A DNA stretch of 64,000 bases from Peribolospora baueri (lineage: Eukaryota; Basidiomycota; Peribolosporomycetes; Peribolosporales; Peribolosporaceae), in the NCBI GenBank assembly GCA_029717555.1, contig JAMDHS010000067.1, positions 1 through 64,000 of the forward strand, given 5' to 3'. Below are positions 34,240 through 44,155 of the stretch, one piece after another. The position numbers and the translations under genes are program-made. How positions within the stretch are numbered: position 1 is the stretch's first letter; each line of letters opens with the position of its first letter. Under the pieces are notes generated by a model. That model searched no databases. It was not told the DNA's origin and saw only the letters and a program-made list of their open reading frames with translations.

Positions 34240-36298
34240 TCACGTCCTAGGATGCAAAAGACTGCTCTCCGTGGTCGTCCTCCTCTCCTCCTTCCCTTTG
34301 GTCTTCCTCCACTGCCAAAGCCCGATGGCGTTCCGTTCCCTCTTGAACAAGCTCCGGTTCCCGAATCGGAGGAACACGAGCCCAGCTCGCGAGGCATCCA
34401 TGTTCTCTTTCACCACCTTGAGACCCTTGAGACGCCAGACTGCTTCGAAGAGTGCCGAGACGCTCTGGCGCAGCGCGGCGCGCGCGTCAGCCGCCGCGGC
34501 CCCTCCCTCGCCGCCCATAATTGCCACGCCATCGTCATTCTCATTTTCTGCGTGTGCAGCCCTGGCCGCCTCCAGGTCCCCGGAGAGGTAGGCGCCGGCG
34601 TGATCGTAATCCACGACGGCATCGAGGAACGCGAGGATGTCCTCGGCATGTTTTCTCCAGGCGGCCTCTCCCGCCCTGAATGCGTCCCGCAACGTCGTCG
34701 CGTCCCAGCCCAACAGCGGACACCCGTTCTTCACCGGAATAACTATGCCCGGCACGCCGTCCGCAAGGAGCACCTTGAACTTTCCTTCGTTCGGACGCCG
34801 GCTGTGTGCCCACATCGTACCACGGCAGGGCGCGATCGAGATCAGGCCGACGTACATGCGCGTGTAGTCCACGTCTTGTTCCGGGTTTGGAGGACACAAT
34901 GGCAGGAGCCTCGGCGTGGAGGCTAGCACGGTGTGACTGTAGCGAGGAGGAAGACGGCGGTGAGTTTTTGTTTGCACATGTTCGAGGCGCGTGCCGAGGG
35001 GACGGAATCGGGAAACGGTACTCACGCGAACAGGTAGTCACCGACGATGAACGGCCCATAGCAGATGACGATGTTGGGGTTCTCATATCGCGGAATGGCT
35101 GGAAGACGGCTGGTGCACATGAGGTAAGGGTTGAACCAGCCCTTGGAATAGTCGAGATAGTCCTTGACCGAGCCAAAGACGGAGCTGATAGTGATGGGTT
35201 TACCTTTTGCTGCTTCCAGCTTTGCCGGCGGGACTGGGAACGGAGCGGAGCGTCGAGGAGGAACAGCAGACGGTCCGGTTCAGCTAATGGCCACCGTCAC
35301 GAGCGACGATGTGACGCGTGCGACGACGCACCGAAGAAAGCCAACTGGGCCGACTTGTTGTAGATCTTGTACATGAGCTGCGAAAGGAAAAGGGTGGAGC
35401 AAGTGTCAAAAATATTGGAGTCCAGGTCACACGAAGGTGGAAGAGATCGAAGGCGAATGCAGACAGAGCTTCCTAGGTCCAGGAGACGGCTACGCACGGT
35501 GACCTCAAAGCTCAGAACGTCCTTGGTATCCAACTCGAGCGTCTTGACGTCCTTGTGCATCAACACCTCGCTCATGTACTCCATCAAGCGCTCGCTCACG
35601 TAGTCGTTCGTCACCGAGCTGATCGCGTGGCCCACGACCGTCGAGGCGACGAGATAGGCCGCGGGGACACTGTACAGAGAGTCGCCGACGACGCCGTGCA
35701 CCACGCCAAAGAGGCCACCTGTCGCCGCCGTCACGCCCATGAAGGCTGTGGGAGGAAGCGGAGCAGACGGCGGTTAGTGGGGACGTGGTCTTGCACGCAT
35801 TAGCCAGCATGTCGTCCGCTTACCCACGTCGCGAACACGGATGCACGGTAGGACGACAGGCTGTGGACGATCGGATCGGCCAGGTAGAGCGGCAAGGGAG
35901 AAGGGGAGGAAGGAAATGAGCGACGTTGAGGTGAGACGATAGATGAAATCAGGTGCCATCATCCCTTTCACCGACCATACGATCCGAGGACGAGCCAAGC
36001 CAAGGCCGGAAAACGACTCGGCTCCACCGGCTTGACCGCACGGGCCATCCAACCGCCGGCTCGGCGGACTCACATTGTGATCCCCCCAAGGACTGACCAC
36101 AGCCACCACCTTGACGCTCCCCTGAACCGTCTTTATCGTGCTCTCCGCGATCCTGCCCACGAGCGAATTGCCCAAGTGCCGGAGGATGACGTTGGCCGAC
36201 TGTTCTTGTTCGTCGTCTACGACGGCGAGGAGGAGATCGGTGTTGTACGAGGGCGCCGCGCTGCCCGGCGCGGGCGCAGGCGGAGTGGGGGAGGTCAT
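34240..36298 (-). CDS. Orphan protein, 486 aa, six exons
   Basis: Exons 36298-36074, 35860-35824, 35745-35498, 35377-35332, 35233-35026 and 34936-34240 join in matching phases to 486 residues. The N-terminal part has SLVGRIAESTIKTVQGSVKV and a Gly/Ala/Val-rich stretch (MGVTAATGGLFGVVHGVVGD) that could be a membrane-associated helix pair. The middle reads like a globular domain (LYKIYN-like MYKIYNKSAQLAFF, SVFGSVKDYLDYSKGWFNPY, NPNIVICYGPFIVGDYLF, YTRMYVGLISIAPCRGTMW), and the C-terminal part is helical and charged (WRKHAEDILAFLDAVVDYDH). No family recognised. The last ~20 residues are uncertain: a donor-like site overlaps the stop, so more 3' exons may exist. Confidence 0.65.
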
Positions 36299-36849
36299 AT
36301 CCGGATCGGGGCGATGGAGAGAGTGGGATGTGTGGTGCGGTGGTACGGCGGTGGGACGGACGAGGACGTCCTTCGAGAGGATATCCGGTAGCGACAGAGC
36401 ACGAAGGGACGAAGGAGAACGAACGGGCAGGTGAAAGGTGGGGTGACGACACGGGTTGGAGAGCCAGTCCCAACGAATAGAGAGCAACGAGAAGACGAAG
36501 CGGGTATCAAATAGATGTGAAGCGATGACCGACGGAAGCGGGCTCTATCGTGCAGAGAGAGAGGAGGAGAGAGAGATGGACGCACAGGACATGGCGGTGT
36601 TCCACTCTCCCAAGAGCCGCAGTCTCGGGCTCCCCTCCCCTCCATACCGCCCTGTGTATCGAAGCTCACTTGCCTCCCCTGCGAGGCATCTATCTCTTTT
36701 CGAATCCTCTCGTCTTCCATCTCACTAAGATATCCGCCTCCGAAAGGAACAAGGAACTGACGCATGTATGTGCACGTTGCGACGGACCGACCGGTGATCG
36801 GCCGCGCGTAATAGCGGATTCCCCACCCGAAATTTGTTGTACCCGCCCC
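36299..36849. other. Promoter-side intergenic region beside the transposon island
   Basis: About 550 nt upstream of the 36298 start. CT-rich near the gene, with no coding support. The transposon-associated repeat begins at its right edge. Confidence 0.45.
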
Positions 36850-36922
36850 GATCAGACGAATTTCCACCCTCCAGTTCAATAATTCCCACCCTCCAGTTCC
36901 GTAATCCCCGCCTCACAGCTCC
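36850..36922. repeat. Degenerate ~21-bp repeat array, left side of island
   Basis: Three degenerate copies of a ~21-22-bp unit whose core on the plus strand is AATTCCCACCCTCCAGTT or AATCCCCGCCTC. The same core (ATCCCCGCCTC) recurs in the same orientation at 39243-39345. The array begins where the Ulp1-like reading unit stops. Confidence 0.75.
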
Positions 36923-39158
36923 GTATAAAAGAATGTTGAAACCACCAGAGGCGGGAGACGTGTTGACTGCCGAGTGATACTGGTGGTGTCGTCCGAGGGA
37001 CGGTGACTCTTGATGAGCTCTGTGATGAACACAGCAACGAGCTCATCATTGAACCATTCTCCCGGCTTAGCACGCCACAGAGAGTCAATTGAGGTTTGAA
37101 CCAGAGGCGGTGCTTGCGGGTCTGCCGAGAGAAGAAGAAAATGAGAGGAAACAAAAGTTATCCTTGGAGAAATCATAGTTCATCCGCCCTGTTCAGAATA
37201 AACCTTCTTACTTACCTCCACGTATTTTCCGTCTGCTTTGCTTTATCTTCTCCTCTGGCGCAATCTGACCCATCGAGGTCAACAAACTTGAAGACGTCTG
37301 AGGGTGGCAGTGAAGGTGACTTAGTGGGCAGAGTCCGTCCACCGTTGTGAGCAATGGCACCAGCCTCAATCACACCGTCCTTGGCCCTTGAGCGTGTCGT
37401 GAGTGCTCTCAGTGCCTTCGAGTGAGATGTGGAAGGTTCATGAGCATCTCGAGGCGGTGCCACCTGTATGAAAATAGGTCGTAAGTGAATGAGAAGTCAT
37501 ATCCAGCATAGAAACGAGAAAATGTGTGCGTGAGGTTCTATACTTACAATGGTGCCGGCAAAGATTCCTCCTAGCCAGTCGCCACGATCCAGGGTCTTCA
37601 CCAGGACGTCCCTGCTGAGGCCAGACTCGCTACCACGGTAACCATCAAACAGATCTTGAAGTCTCTTCTTGACCGTTGTGATTTCCCTTGGAAGTAGCTC
37701 ATTGACAGCCAAGGAGGCCCTGGACGGCTTTTTGCTCGATAAGGACGGCAAGAAGCTTGTCGTCCATTTTGCCGCTAGGGCGCCCGTGACTGAAGCGTAG
37801 AGTAGCGGATGCGATGCGGTACGGACGGATGGAAGAGCGTGGAAAGGGAAGACACGGCTCCGCGGTAGTCGAGTCGCGGGGGCGACCCGTTCTGCTGCTG
37901 GTGTTACTGCTCATGTCCGTCTCTCTGCCCGAATGCTGAAGCGTACCTTTGCTCGCTTTGATTCGCTTCGATTCGATTCGATTCGGGTTAGAGAGGCCGA
38001 AGAGCTGCAAACAGTGCTGTATAACATGCCCAGAATCCACATGAGTGTCGTTCTGCTGGTCAGCAATAACATGCCGTTCTGCTGACCAGATGGCAAGCTG
38101 TTGAACGAGAAAACCCAAAAATAAATAAATGAGCGACTCATTTTCGACGGTAGTATCACGAGCAGACACCCACCTCACCATGTAACAGTCGGATGTCATT
38201 TCGTAGACAGCACGCGAGAAGGCGTCGAGCGTCTCCTTGGCATCAATAGATGCCACTTTCAGGGTATCATATCGCACACGACTGCCGTTGATGTCGTGGA
38301 CGATGCATTGATAGTGAAAGTTCTCGTACTCAATGAAGATAAAACGGGTTGCCAAATCCTTGCTTGAGTTGAGTGCGACATCACGCAAATACACTAGCTC
38401 TGTCTCTGCCATGTTGGCTGGCCATGGGTCGTGCTGTAAAATAAAGTGAAGTACGGGAATAAATGAGTATCAGACAAGCCTAACGAGAGTGGCCTTAAGA
38501 ATGAAACGGCAAACTCACTGGCTATCTTTGAGCACACTGCCGGATCTGTGACTCGAACCCTTGAGAAGTAGGACCAATGGCAACAATTCTAAGTCCCAAA
38601 GTGCATGACAGCTCGTCCAGAAGGTCGCAGAATCGTTGGACTTCTTCTACCCTCATAGCGTAGCTCTGCCACCACCGCTCGTAGTTGCGAGTCATGATGG
38701 CCGCGTCCTCTTGTAAGGCAATATGCTCGTCCGAGGACTGGTGTCGGTGGGCCGAAGGGACAGGGGTGATTTCAAGCCGGCCTATGCCTGGAGGCCTACC
38801 TCCGACTCCATCCCAGCTACCACCGACACGACAGAGAAGGCTGTTCGTGTATTTTGGCACTGGACCACCTTTGGCATTTAAAATGGCCTTGTCCTTGTAA
38901 CGACGATGCTGAAGAGGTTTTCTCCGGCTCGAGCCACCACGTCCTGAAGAACCTAGGTTGAGAGCCAAATCCAGAAAGGACGAACCTGAACACACAGCAT
39001 GAAAAGGTCCAGGGCCTCACAGTGGCCCTTTGTCTAAAGACAGGCCCTGGCAAAGAAGATGGATAGCACCACTCACTGTGAGCCTGTTGAAATGTCTTGC
39101 GGGCCCTAGGTGTCGACAGAAATGCCGAGTCGGAAGACGCAATTCTGCGGACCATCAT
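36913..39158 (-). pseudogene. Ulp1-type (C48) protease-bearing transposon unit, truncated
   Basis: Minus-strand exon-like blocks: 39158-39077 with 38985-38522 (181 residues ending FESQIRQCAQR then a stop), 38433-38179 (HDPWPANMAETELVYLRD, FIFIEYENFHYQCIVHDING), 38097 to about 37947 (LAIWSAERHVIADQQNDTHV), about 37749-37549 (REITTVKKRLQDLFDGYRG, GDWLGGIFAGTI), 37467-37216 and 37130-36913. The last reads SLWRAKPGEWFNDELVAVFI, then STFFYTEL. That matches the start of the Ulp1/SENP peptidase fold (PGEWLND..., ...FNTFFYTKL), but the reading stops before the catalytic His, Asp and Cys would appear. The unit is therefore not a working deSUMOylase. The stop at 38522 just before a donor-like site also suggests decay, or two separate proteins. 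Other blocks match nothing I know. Confidence 0.6.
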
Positions 39159-39242
39159 CTCTCGAGACGTGGACGGAGCCCTCCGCCGATGATGAGACGC
39201 AGCCGTGCTAAGAAGGTCCGGCGCGCCCGGTTGACCGCCCCC

Positions 39243-39345
39243 CAATCCGCGATCCCCGCCTCTCTTCCCAGAATTCCTACCTCCTCTCCCAGAATCCCCG
39301 CCTCTTTTCCCATAGTCCCCGCCTCTTTTCCCTCAACCCCCCGAT
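39243..39345. repeat. Degenerate 21-bp repeat array, right side of Ulp1 unit
   Basis: Four to five head-to-tail units of about 21 bp with core GAATCCCCGCCTCTTTTCCC. Read on the minus strand they give a repeating GREAGILGEEVGILGKEAG-type peptide. Core and orientation match the array at 36850-36922. Confidence 0.85.
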
Positions 39346-39479
39346 CCTCACCTCTCATTCTTTTAGATCATTTACGACTCTTCCCTGCAAACCTATCATC
39401 CTCTTTTCCTACCGTGAACTGCCTGCTTCCTCCAAATGAATGGCTCGCTTTTTTTCGGCTCCTGGCCAGCAATCAAAGA

Positions 39480-40355
39480 TATAGATGCTGAAGCAAGGTG
39501 GCTGTAGGATCCCGAAGATTTATCTGTACGTGTCTCTCGACTCTCCGCTTGGACGAGGTTTTTTCTGGTATCTTGCCTACTTATTCAATTTGCTTGTCTG
39601 GCTGTGCAGTTACTCTCCTCATGATGAGAGTGCCATCCCTCCAACTTCCTTTCGGGACAATTCCATATTCTCTTGACTGTCTTGTCCTCTACTCGGGTCA
39701 TCACGGCATTGGGCTGGATTCTTCATGGCGTCACAAGAATGAGGCTCGGGCGCCAGTGACTTTTCTGACCACGATTTCTGATATGAGGAGGATGGTACCA
39801 GGTTAGCTGAATTCCTCTGTTTTGGTATTTTTAGGTACGCGCTGATCTGTCGCCCCTACTCTTATAACAGGAGCAGTCATGATATCTGCTGATATCCAAG
39901 CACGCACACTCGAGGATTTCCTACGTGCGACTGCAGACCGAGTGACTGCACGTGCTCGTGTTCTGCTTGCAGGTGAACTTTTTCTGTCTTGGAACGTATT
40001 TGAGTTTGATGGGCCCTCTTGATGGTATTTCTAACCGTCTCCACCTTTTCATGGAACAATGTTTTTTTTTTTTTCAGATCCTTCCAAGTGTCAGGTGAAG
40101 GGTATATCTCAAGAGGAGATTGTCAAGAGAGCACAGCCATTTGCCGCGAAAGGCTGGATGCCTGGACATGCCATGATCGACAAAGATCAAGCAGAATACA
40201 ATGCTCTTCGCAGAAGTAAGTGTCCCTTCAGTGCCATGTCTAGAAATACAAGTCCTCATCACACTGATGACTTCGTCTTCCTCAGTTTTTGGGTTAGGGT
40301 TTCCCATTCGCCTTTGCAATTTCATGTTATTCAGGCGAGCACAGTAATCAGATAA
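39480..40355 (+). mobile_element. MULE (Mutator-like) transposase fragment, plus strand
   Basis: Exon-like blocks at about 39690-39800 (GHHGIGLDSSWRHKNEARAP, VTFLTTISDMRRMVP), 39872-39972 (AVMISADIQARTLEDFLRAT, DRVTARARVLLA), 40078-40215 (KGWMPGHAMIDKDQAEYNAL) and 40286 onward (FGLGFPIRLC then FHVIQA). This is the central fungal MULE DDE domain: the first Asp in GLDSSW, the second in MIDKDQAE, then the PIRLCxFHVxQA segment. A one-base shift separates PIRLC from FHVIQA, and the frame ends soon after, so the copy is dead. Upstream blocks near 39486-39676 are weaker and may be its N-terminal part. The domain continues only as an inverted piece at 40395-40640. Confidence 0.8.
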
Positions 40356-40394
40356 TGTTAAACCCGGAAACGACCATACAGAAGCAAGCAACAA

Positions 40395-40640
40395 ATACTA
40401 CGTGAGACTCACCCAGCCATGGGTCGGCGAACCAGTTGACCTCAAAATACTTGGATATGACTTGAAAGTCACTGTGTTTGCCAAGGTCGCTGAGAATTGC
40501 ACTCAAAGCTGCAAAGAATTCTTCTTCCTTGCCAGGCAGTTCCTCTCGTGTCCGACAACGCTGAGCCTTGCGAAAAGCAAAGAGAATCTTCGCCTTGGCC
40601 TGATCTTAAAATGGTTGAAAATTGCGCTTCTTGCGGGTGT
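40395..40640 (-). mobile_element. Inverted downstream piece of a MULE transposase
   Basis: Minus-strand block reading ILFAFRKAQRCRTREELPGK, then KYFEVNWFADPWLG, ending at a GTGAGT donor-like site (40406-40411). In fungal MULE transposases this FRxAQRCRT...NWFxxxW segment directly follows the PIRLCxFHVxQA segment, which here lies on the opposite strand about 30-50 nt away. It is therefore an inverted continuation or part of a second, oppositely oriented copy. Confidence 0.6.
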
Positions 40641-40959
40641 CGACAGTGTCTTCTATGACACAGAGAGCTGGACCGATATCGGTCTACCAAAAGGACGTGT
40701 ACGAGATTTTAGTCTTTCCACCAATAACTACACGGAGGCTGCCTTCAAGACTTTCGTGTGATTTTTGTTTTCAAAACGTGGTGCAGGCTTTCGAGCGAAC
40801 AAGGTCATGGTGACGAGATGTTGTTTGTTTTAGTCTTGACCGCTTGGTTGGGATTATTGTAAATGAATTTCTAAGGGAAGGGAAGGGAAGAAAGGTAAAC
40901 GCGGACGGCCGCGCCGACGTGACGTGAGTCTCGAAGATGGATGGGCGGCGCTTGCGACC

Positions 40960-43380
40960 TTAAGAGTGGCCCATGATGGCTGCGTCGACATGAGGCAGGG
41001 AGGATACGAGCGAAGCGACACGATGGGTTGCAGCGATCAGCGAACGATCTGCCAATGCGTCTTGTCTCGTACATTTGATACGGACGCAGCACGATCGAAA
41101 GGACGGCGGAAGGACGTAAGGACGCAACGGGTCGGAATCAAACTCACACCTAGGTTGGTAAGGCTCGTCGATCCAAGCCACCTCTTCCGGCGTGAGCTGA
41201 ACGTGCACAGCGTCTGGCCGTCGGTCGGTCGTCGGGTGGGGTGGGGCGACGTGGCGAATGCGGGGTTATGACGGATGGGCAGAACAATAGGTAGTCGTGG
41301 CAGATAGGGGTGTCAGCGATAGAGAAACGCTTGTCCGTGCCCCCAACCGACCGGTTAAACCTCTACCCAGGACCGTTGAACCGATGCAAACGCTCGAAAG
41401 TGAAAAACGGGACGAAGACGATGGAAGGACGCACCGATGAGCTCCATGAGCCTGTCCAAATTGGTGCTGCCGATAATCGGAGCGGTGATAAAGGGCTTGG
41501 AGAGCGACCAGGCGAGGCCAACCTGCGCCATGGAGAGGTTGCGCTTCTTGGCGATCGCTTCGACGCTGTTGGGATGCGTTGAAGGCGATGTATGGGAGAC
41601 GAGACGGGAGTACGCCGCGTGAGCAAGATGCCAGCGCTCGATAGATGGGCCGCGAGCGGACCGCCCAGCGGCGGCCAGAGCATCGGTCTAGAAGCGACGG
41701 ATGAGGGGAGCGGAAGCAAAGGCAGCTACGCACCGCCTGTTGATCTCGTTCGAAGCGTCGCTCTCGCCCACGAAGCGCTTGAAGTTGCGGTCCGTCTGGC
41801 TCCTTGTCGTCTGCTCGCCCGCCGGACGGCCGAGGAAGCCGCGGGCGAGAGGGGACCAGTTGATGGCGCCGACGCCAAAGTGCTGAGATGTGGGAAAAGG
41901 CAGAGAACGTGGATCACGGTCAGCGAAATGTGGGGTCTTTGTGCGAGAAAGCGAAGAAGGGAGGAGAGGAGAAGCGAATACGAACCTCGAGGGTGAGGAA
42001 CATCTCCCTCTCCTCTTCGCGGTAGATGGGGTTGTAGAAGTTTTGCATGGAGCTGTGGCGGGGAGGTCGACGGATTGGATGGGTGAGGTGAAACGACGGA
42101 AGACGGAAGACGGAAGGGAAAGGTCGACTCACATGAACGGCGTCAGGCGGTTCTGGATGGCATAGTTCTGCATGTGGCTAAACTGGCTGGAGCCGGCGAG
42201 TCGATGGAAAACCTAATGGTCAGCCTTGTGTCCCTGTTCATCCCCCGCCGCCCGCCCATGTTGGTCGGTCCCAAGCCGTGCACGATGGTGCCGTGTGAAG
42301 AAAAAAAAGAAAGGAGGAAAAAAGAGGAGAGGAACACGCACTAGGCATAGCAAGAGCTCATGCCGATGTACCTCGCATACCCGGCCTTGACGACGTCGTG
42401 GAGCGCCTGCATGGTCTCCTCGATGGGCGTCTCCTTGTCGAAGCGGTGGCATTGGAGGACGTCGACGTAGTCTAGCTGGAGGCGCTCGAGGGACCCACGG
42501 ATGGCTTCAAAGATGTGCTGGACAGGTTTGGAGGAGAGGCGTTAGGGTTGGCTCTTGCCGGCGCTCGCAGTTCGGAGAGGCAAGAGGTGGGAGGGCGTGC
42601 ACTCCAAACTCGAGCGCGAGTCGGGCGCCCGTTTGTCCCACCCACCTTGCGGTTCAGACCCCTACCATTGCCCCACTTGGGATCGTTAGGGTCCTGTATT
42701 CCCTTGCTGCCTTGCTCGAAGGGGAAGAAAACCTTGGTCAGGACGACGAACTTTTCGCGAGGTATGTTGAGCTGCTTGAGCGCCTTGCCGAGGACGACTT
42801 CTGACTGGCCGTTGGAGTACTGTCGGCGGCGGTGGCGGCGGGGGAAGAGCAATAGAGAAGAGGGGAAAAAAAGTAGAGAGAGATGAGCGATGGGAAGAAG
42901 ACAAGCGGGTCGGAGCGCGGTGCGGCACAGGAGGAGCACGCACGGAATCAGCGGTGTCGAAGGTGTTGATTCCCGCTTCCCATGCGCCCTTGATGTGCTT
43001 GATACCCTCGGCCTCGTCAAGGACCCTGCATTCGTGCGGCCGTCGGATAGAACGGGAGCGAGGACGACGAATGACAGCGATGACACACTTGTCGTGAGCG
43101 ACGACCAGGGACTAGATCCCCATCTCCTCTCCTCTCTAGTCGTAAACGAAAAGCCTCACCAGTCCTGCCACTTACTGGAGCCATACGACCTGCGCCGGGC
43201 ATAACAGTGGAGGCAAGGGCAGAAGACATGAGAAGGACACTGGTGCCTCCTTCGGCATGACGACGGTGTGGAAACGGCGGGGGACGAGGGGACTCACATG
43301 CAGCCAAGGATGACCCTGCTGACCTTGAGGCCGGATTTGCCGAGCCTGACGAAAGGAATGGGCGGAGCGGAGGCGGACAT
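40960..43380 (-). CDS. Aldo/keto reductase, AKR9-like, 343 aa
   Basis: Eleven exons: 43380-43298, 43189-43160, 43025-42944, 42819-42646, 42517-42342, 42186-42133, 42052-41986, 41882-41734, 41565-41435, 41213-41148 and 40979-40960, all phase-consistent, giving 343 residues. Aldo/keto reductases are cytosolic (beta/alpha)8 barrels that use NADPH to reduce aldehydes and ketones. The catalytic tetrad is visible: Asp and Tyr in [19 protein letters not shown], Lys in [10 protein letters not shown], His in [10 protein letters not shown]. Other family segments are [62 protein letters not shown] and [14 protein letters not shown]. It resembles the fungal group around norsolorinic-acid-reductase-like and aryl-alcohol-dehydrogenase-like enzymes; substrate unknown. 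Divergent from the CoA ligase gene. Confidence 0.93.
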
Positions 43381-44155
43381 GGTGCGTTTGCGTCTTCCTG
43401 ACGACAGGATGGAGACAGGAGCAGCGGTGGGCAGTTAGTTATGGTGATTGAGAAGGAGAGGAGGGAGTGGAGGGGGCGGACGTGAGAGGATCGCGGGTGA
43501 CTAATCAGGGGATCTGATCTGGTCCCGATCAGATCTTCTGTCTCTCACTCCGGACCTCCACAGACGATCGGTTAAGCAGCACGTGCCGACGTCAGGACAG
43601 CCGCGGCCGCAGTAGACGCCGCAGCCGCGATCGACGTCTCCCGGAACCGTCGTGACAGATGCCTGCGCGTGAGCCCGCCGCAGCAGCGCCTTGATTTGAC
43701 GACTGAAGCGGGGACGCCGACGCGGACGCCGATGGACTCCGTCGTCCAAGTCGATCGTCGCTTGCTCCACGGCGCTCGTCGCGCTACATGTAGCTTCTTT
43801 CCCTCCATTGGGCGTCCCAGTCTGACAGACGCCGTCTCTCCGGGTGTACTGTCCAGCTCCACCAGCGCCAACGGCGGCGCGGGCTCGACCGGCTCGACCG
43901 ACTCGACCGGCGCCCATGTCGCCCCGCTGCCCGCTCGGCGGTCGGCGCAAAGAGCGAGCCGAGCCGGAGATGCCCTGTGGGGAGGCGGGGTTGCCGTATG
44001 AGCCACCGACGTCTTCCGGCGTTTCTCCTCGCCGCCATCGTCCGAGGTCGACAAGGCAAGGCTTTTAAACCGCAACCACGACCACGGCCACGACCACGGC
44101 CACGACCACGCCGAGTGGAAGCAACACAAAGAAATAATCCCCTCCACCGCTCACC
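43381..44155. other. Divergent promoter region, AKR and CoA ligase
   Basis: About 775 nt between divergent starts, likely a shared bidirectional promoter. It holds palindromic GATCTGATCTGGTCCCGATC-like sequence near 43510-43530 and a 12-bp minisatellite at about 44075-44112 of CCACGACCACGG units. Open frames here show no splice support. Confidence 0.55.
44075..44112. repeat. 12-bp minisatellite (CCACGACCACGG)
   Basis: About three tandem copies of a 12-bp unit ending 44 nt before the start codon of the CoA ligase, so probably in its 5' UTR. Confidence 0.85.

Larger units (their letters stand above)
36850..40760. mobile_element. MULE-type DNA transposon island, rearranged
   Basis: Composite island combining a plus-strand Mutator-like transposase piece (39480-40355), an inverted downstream piece of a transposase of the same type (40395-40640, minus) and a minus-strand Ulp1-bearing reading unit (36913-39158), with two direct arrays of one ~21-bp repeat. 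Some plant MULEs carry Ulp1-type proteases, so the combination is plausible as one element's cargo, but the present order and orientation mean the island is rearranged or nested. Terminal inverted repeats and a target-site duplication were not identified, so the ends are approximate. Confidence 0.65.

Noticed and set aside
40074-40394. Minus-strand 106-codon ORF over the MULE core
   Set aside because: Antisense shadow of the plus-strand transposase, whose DDE motifs explain the sequence.
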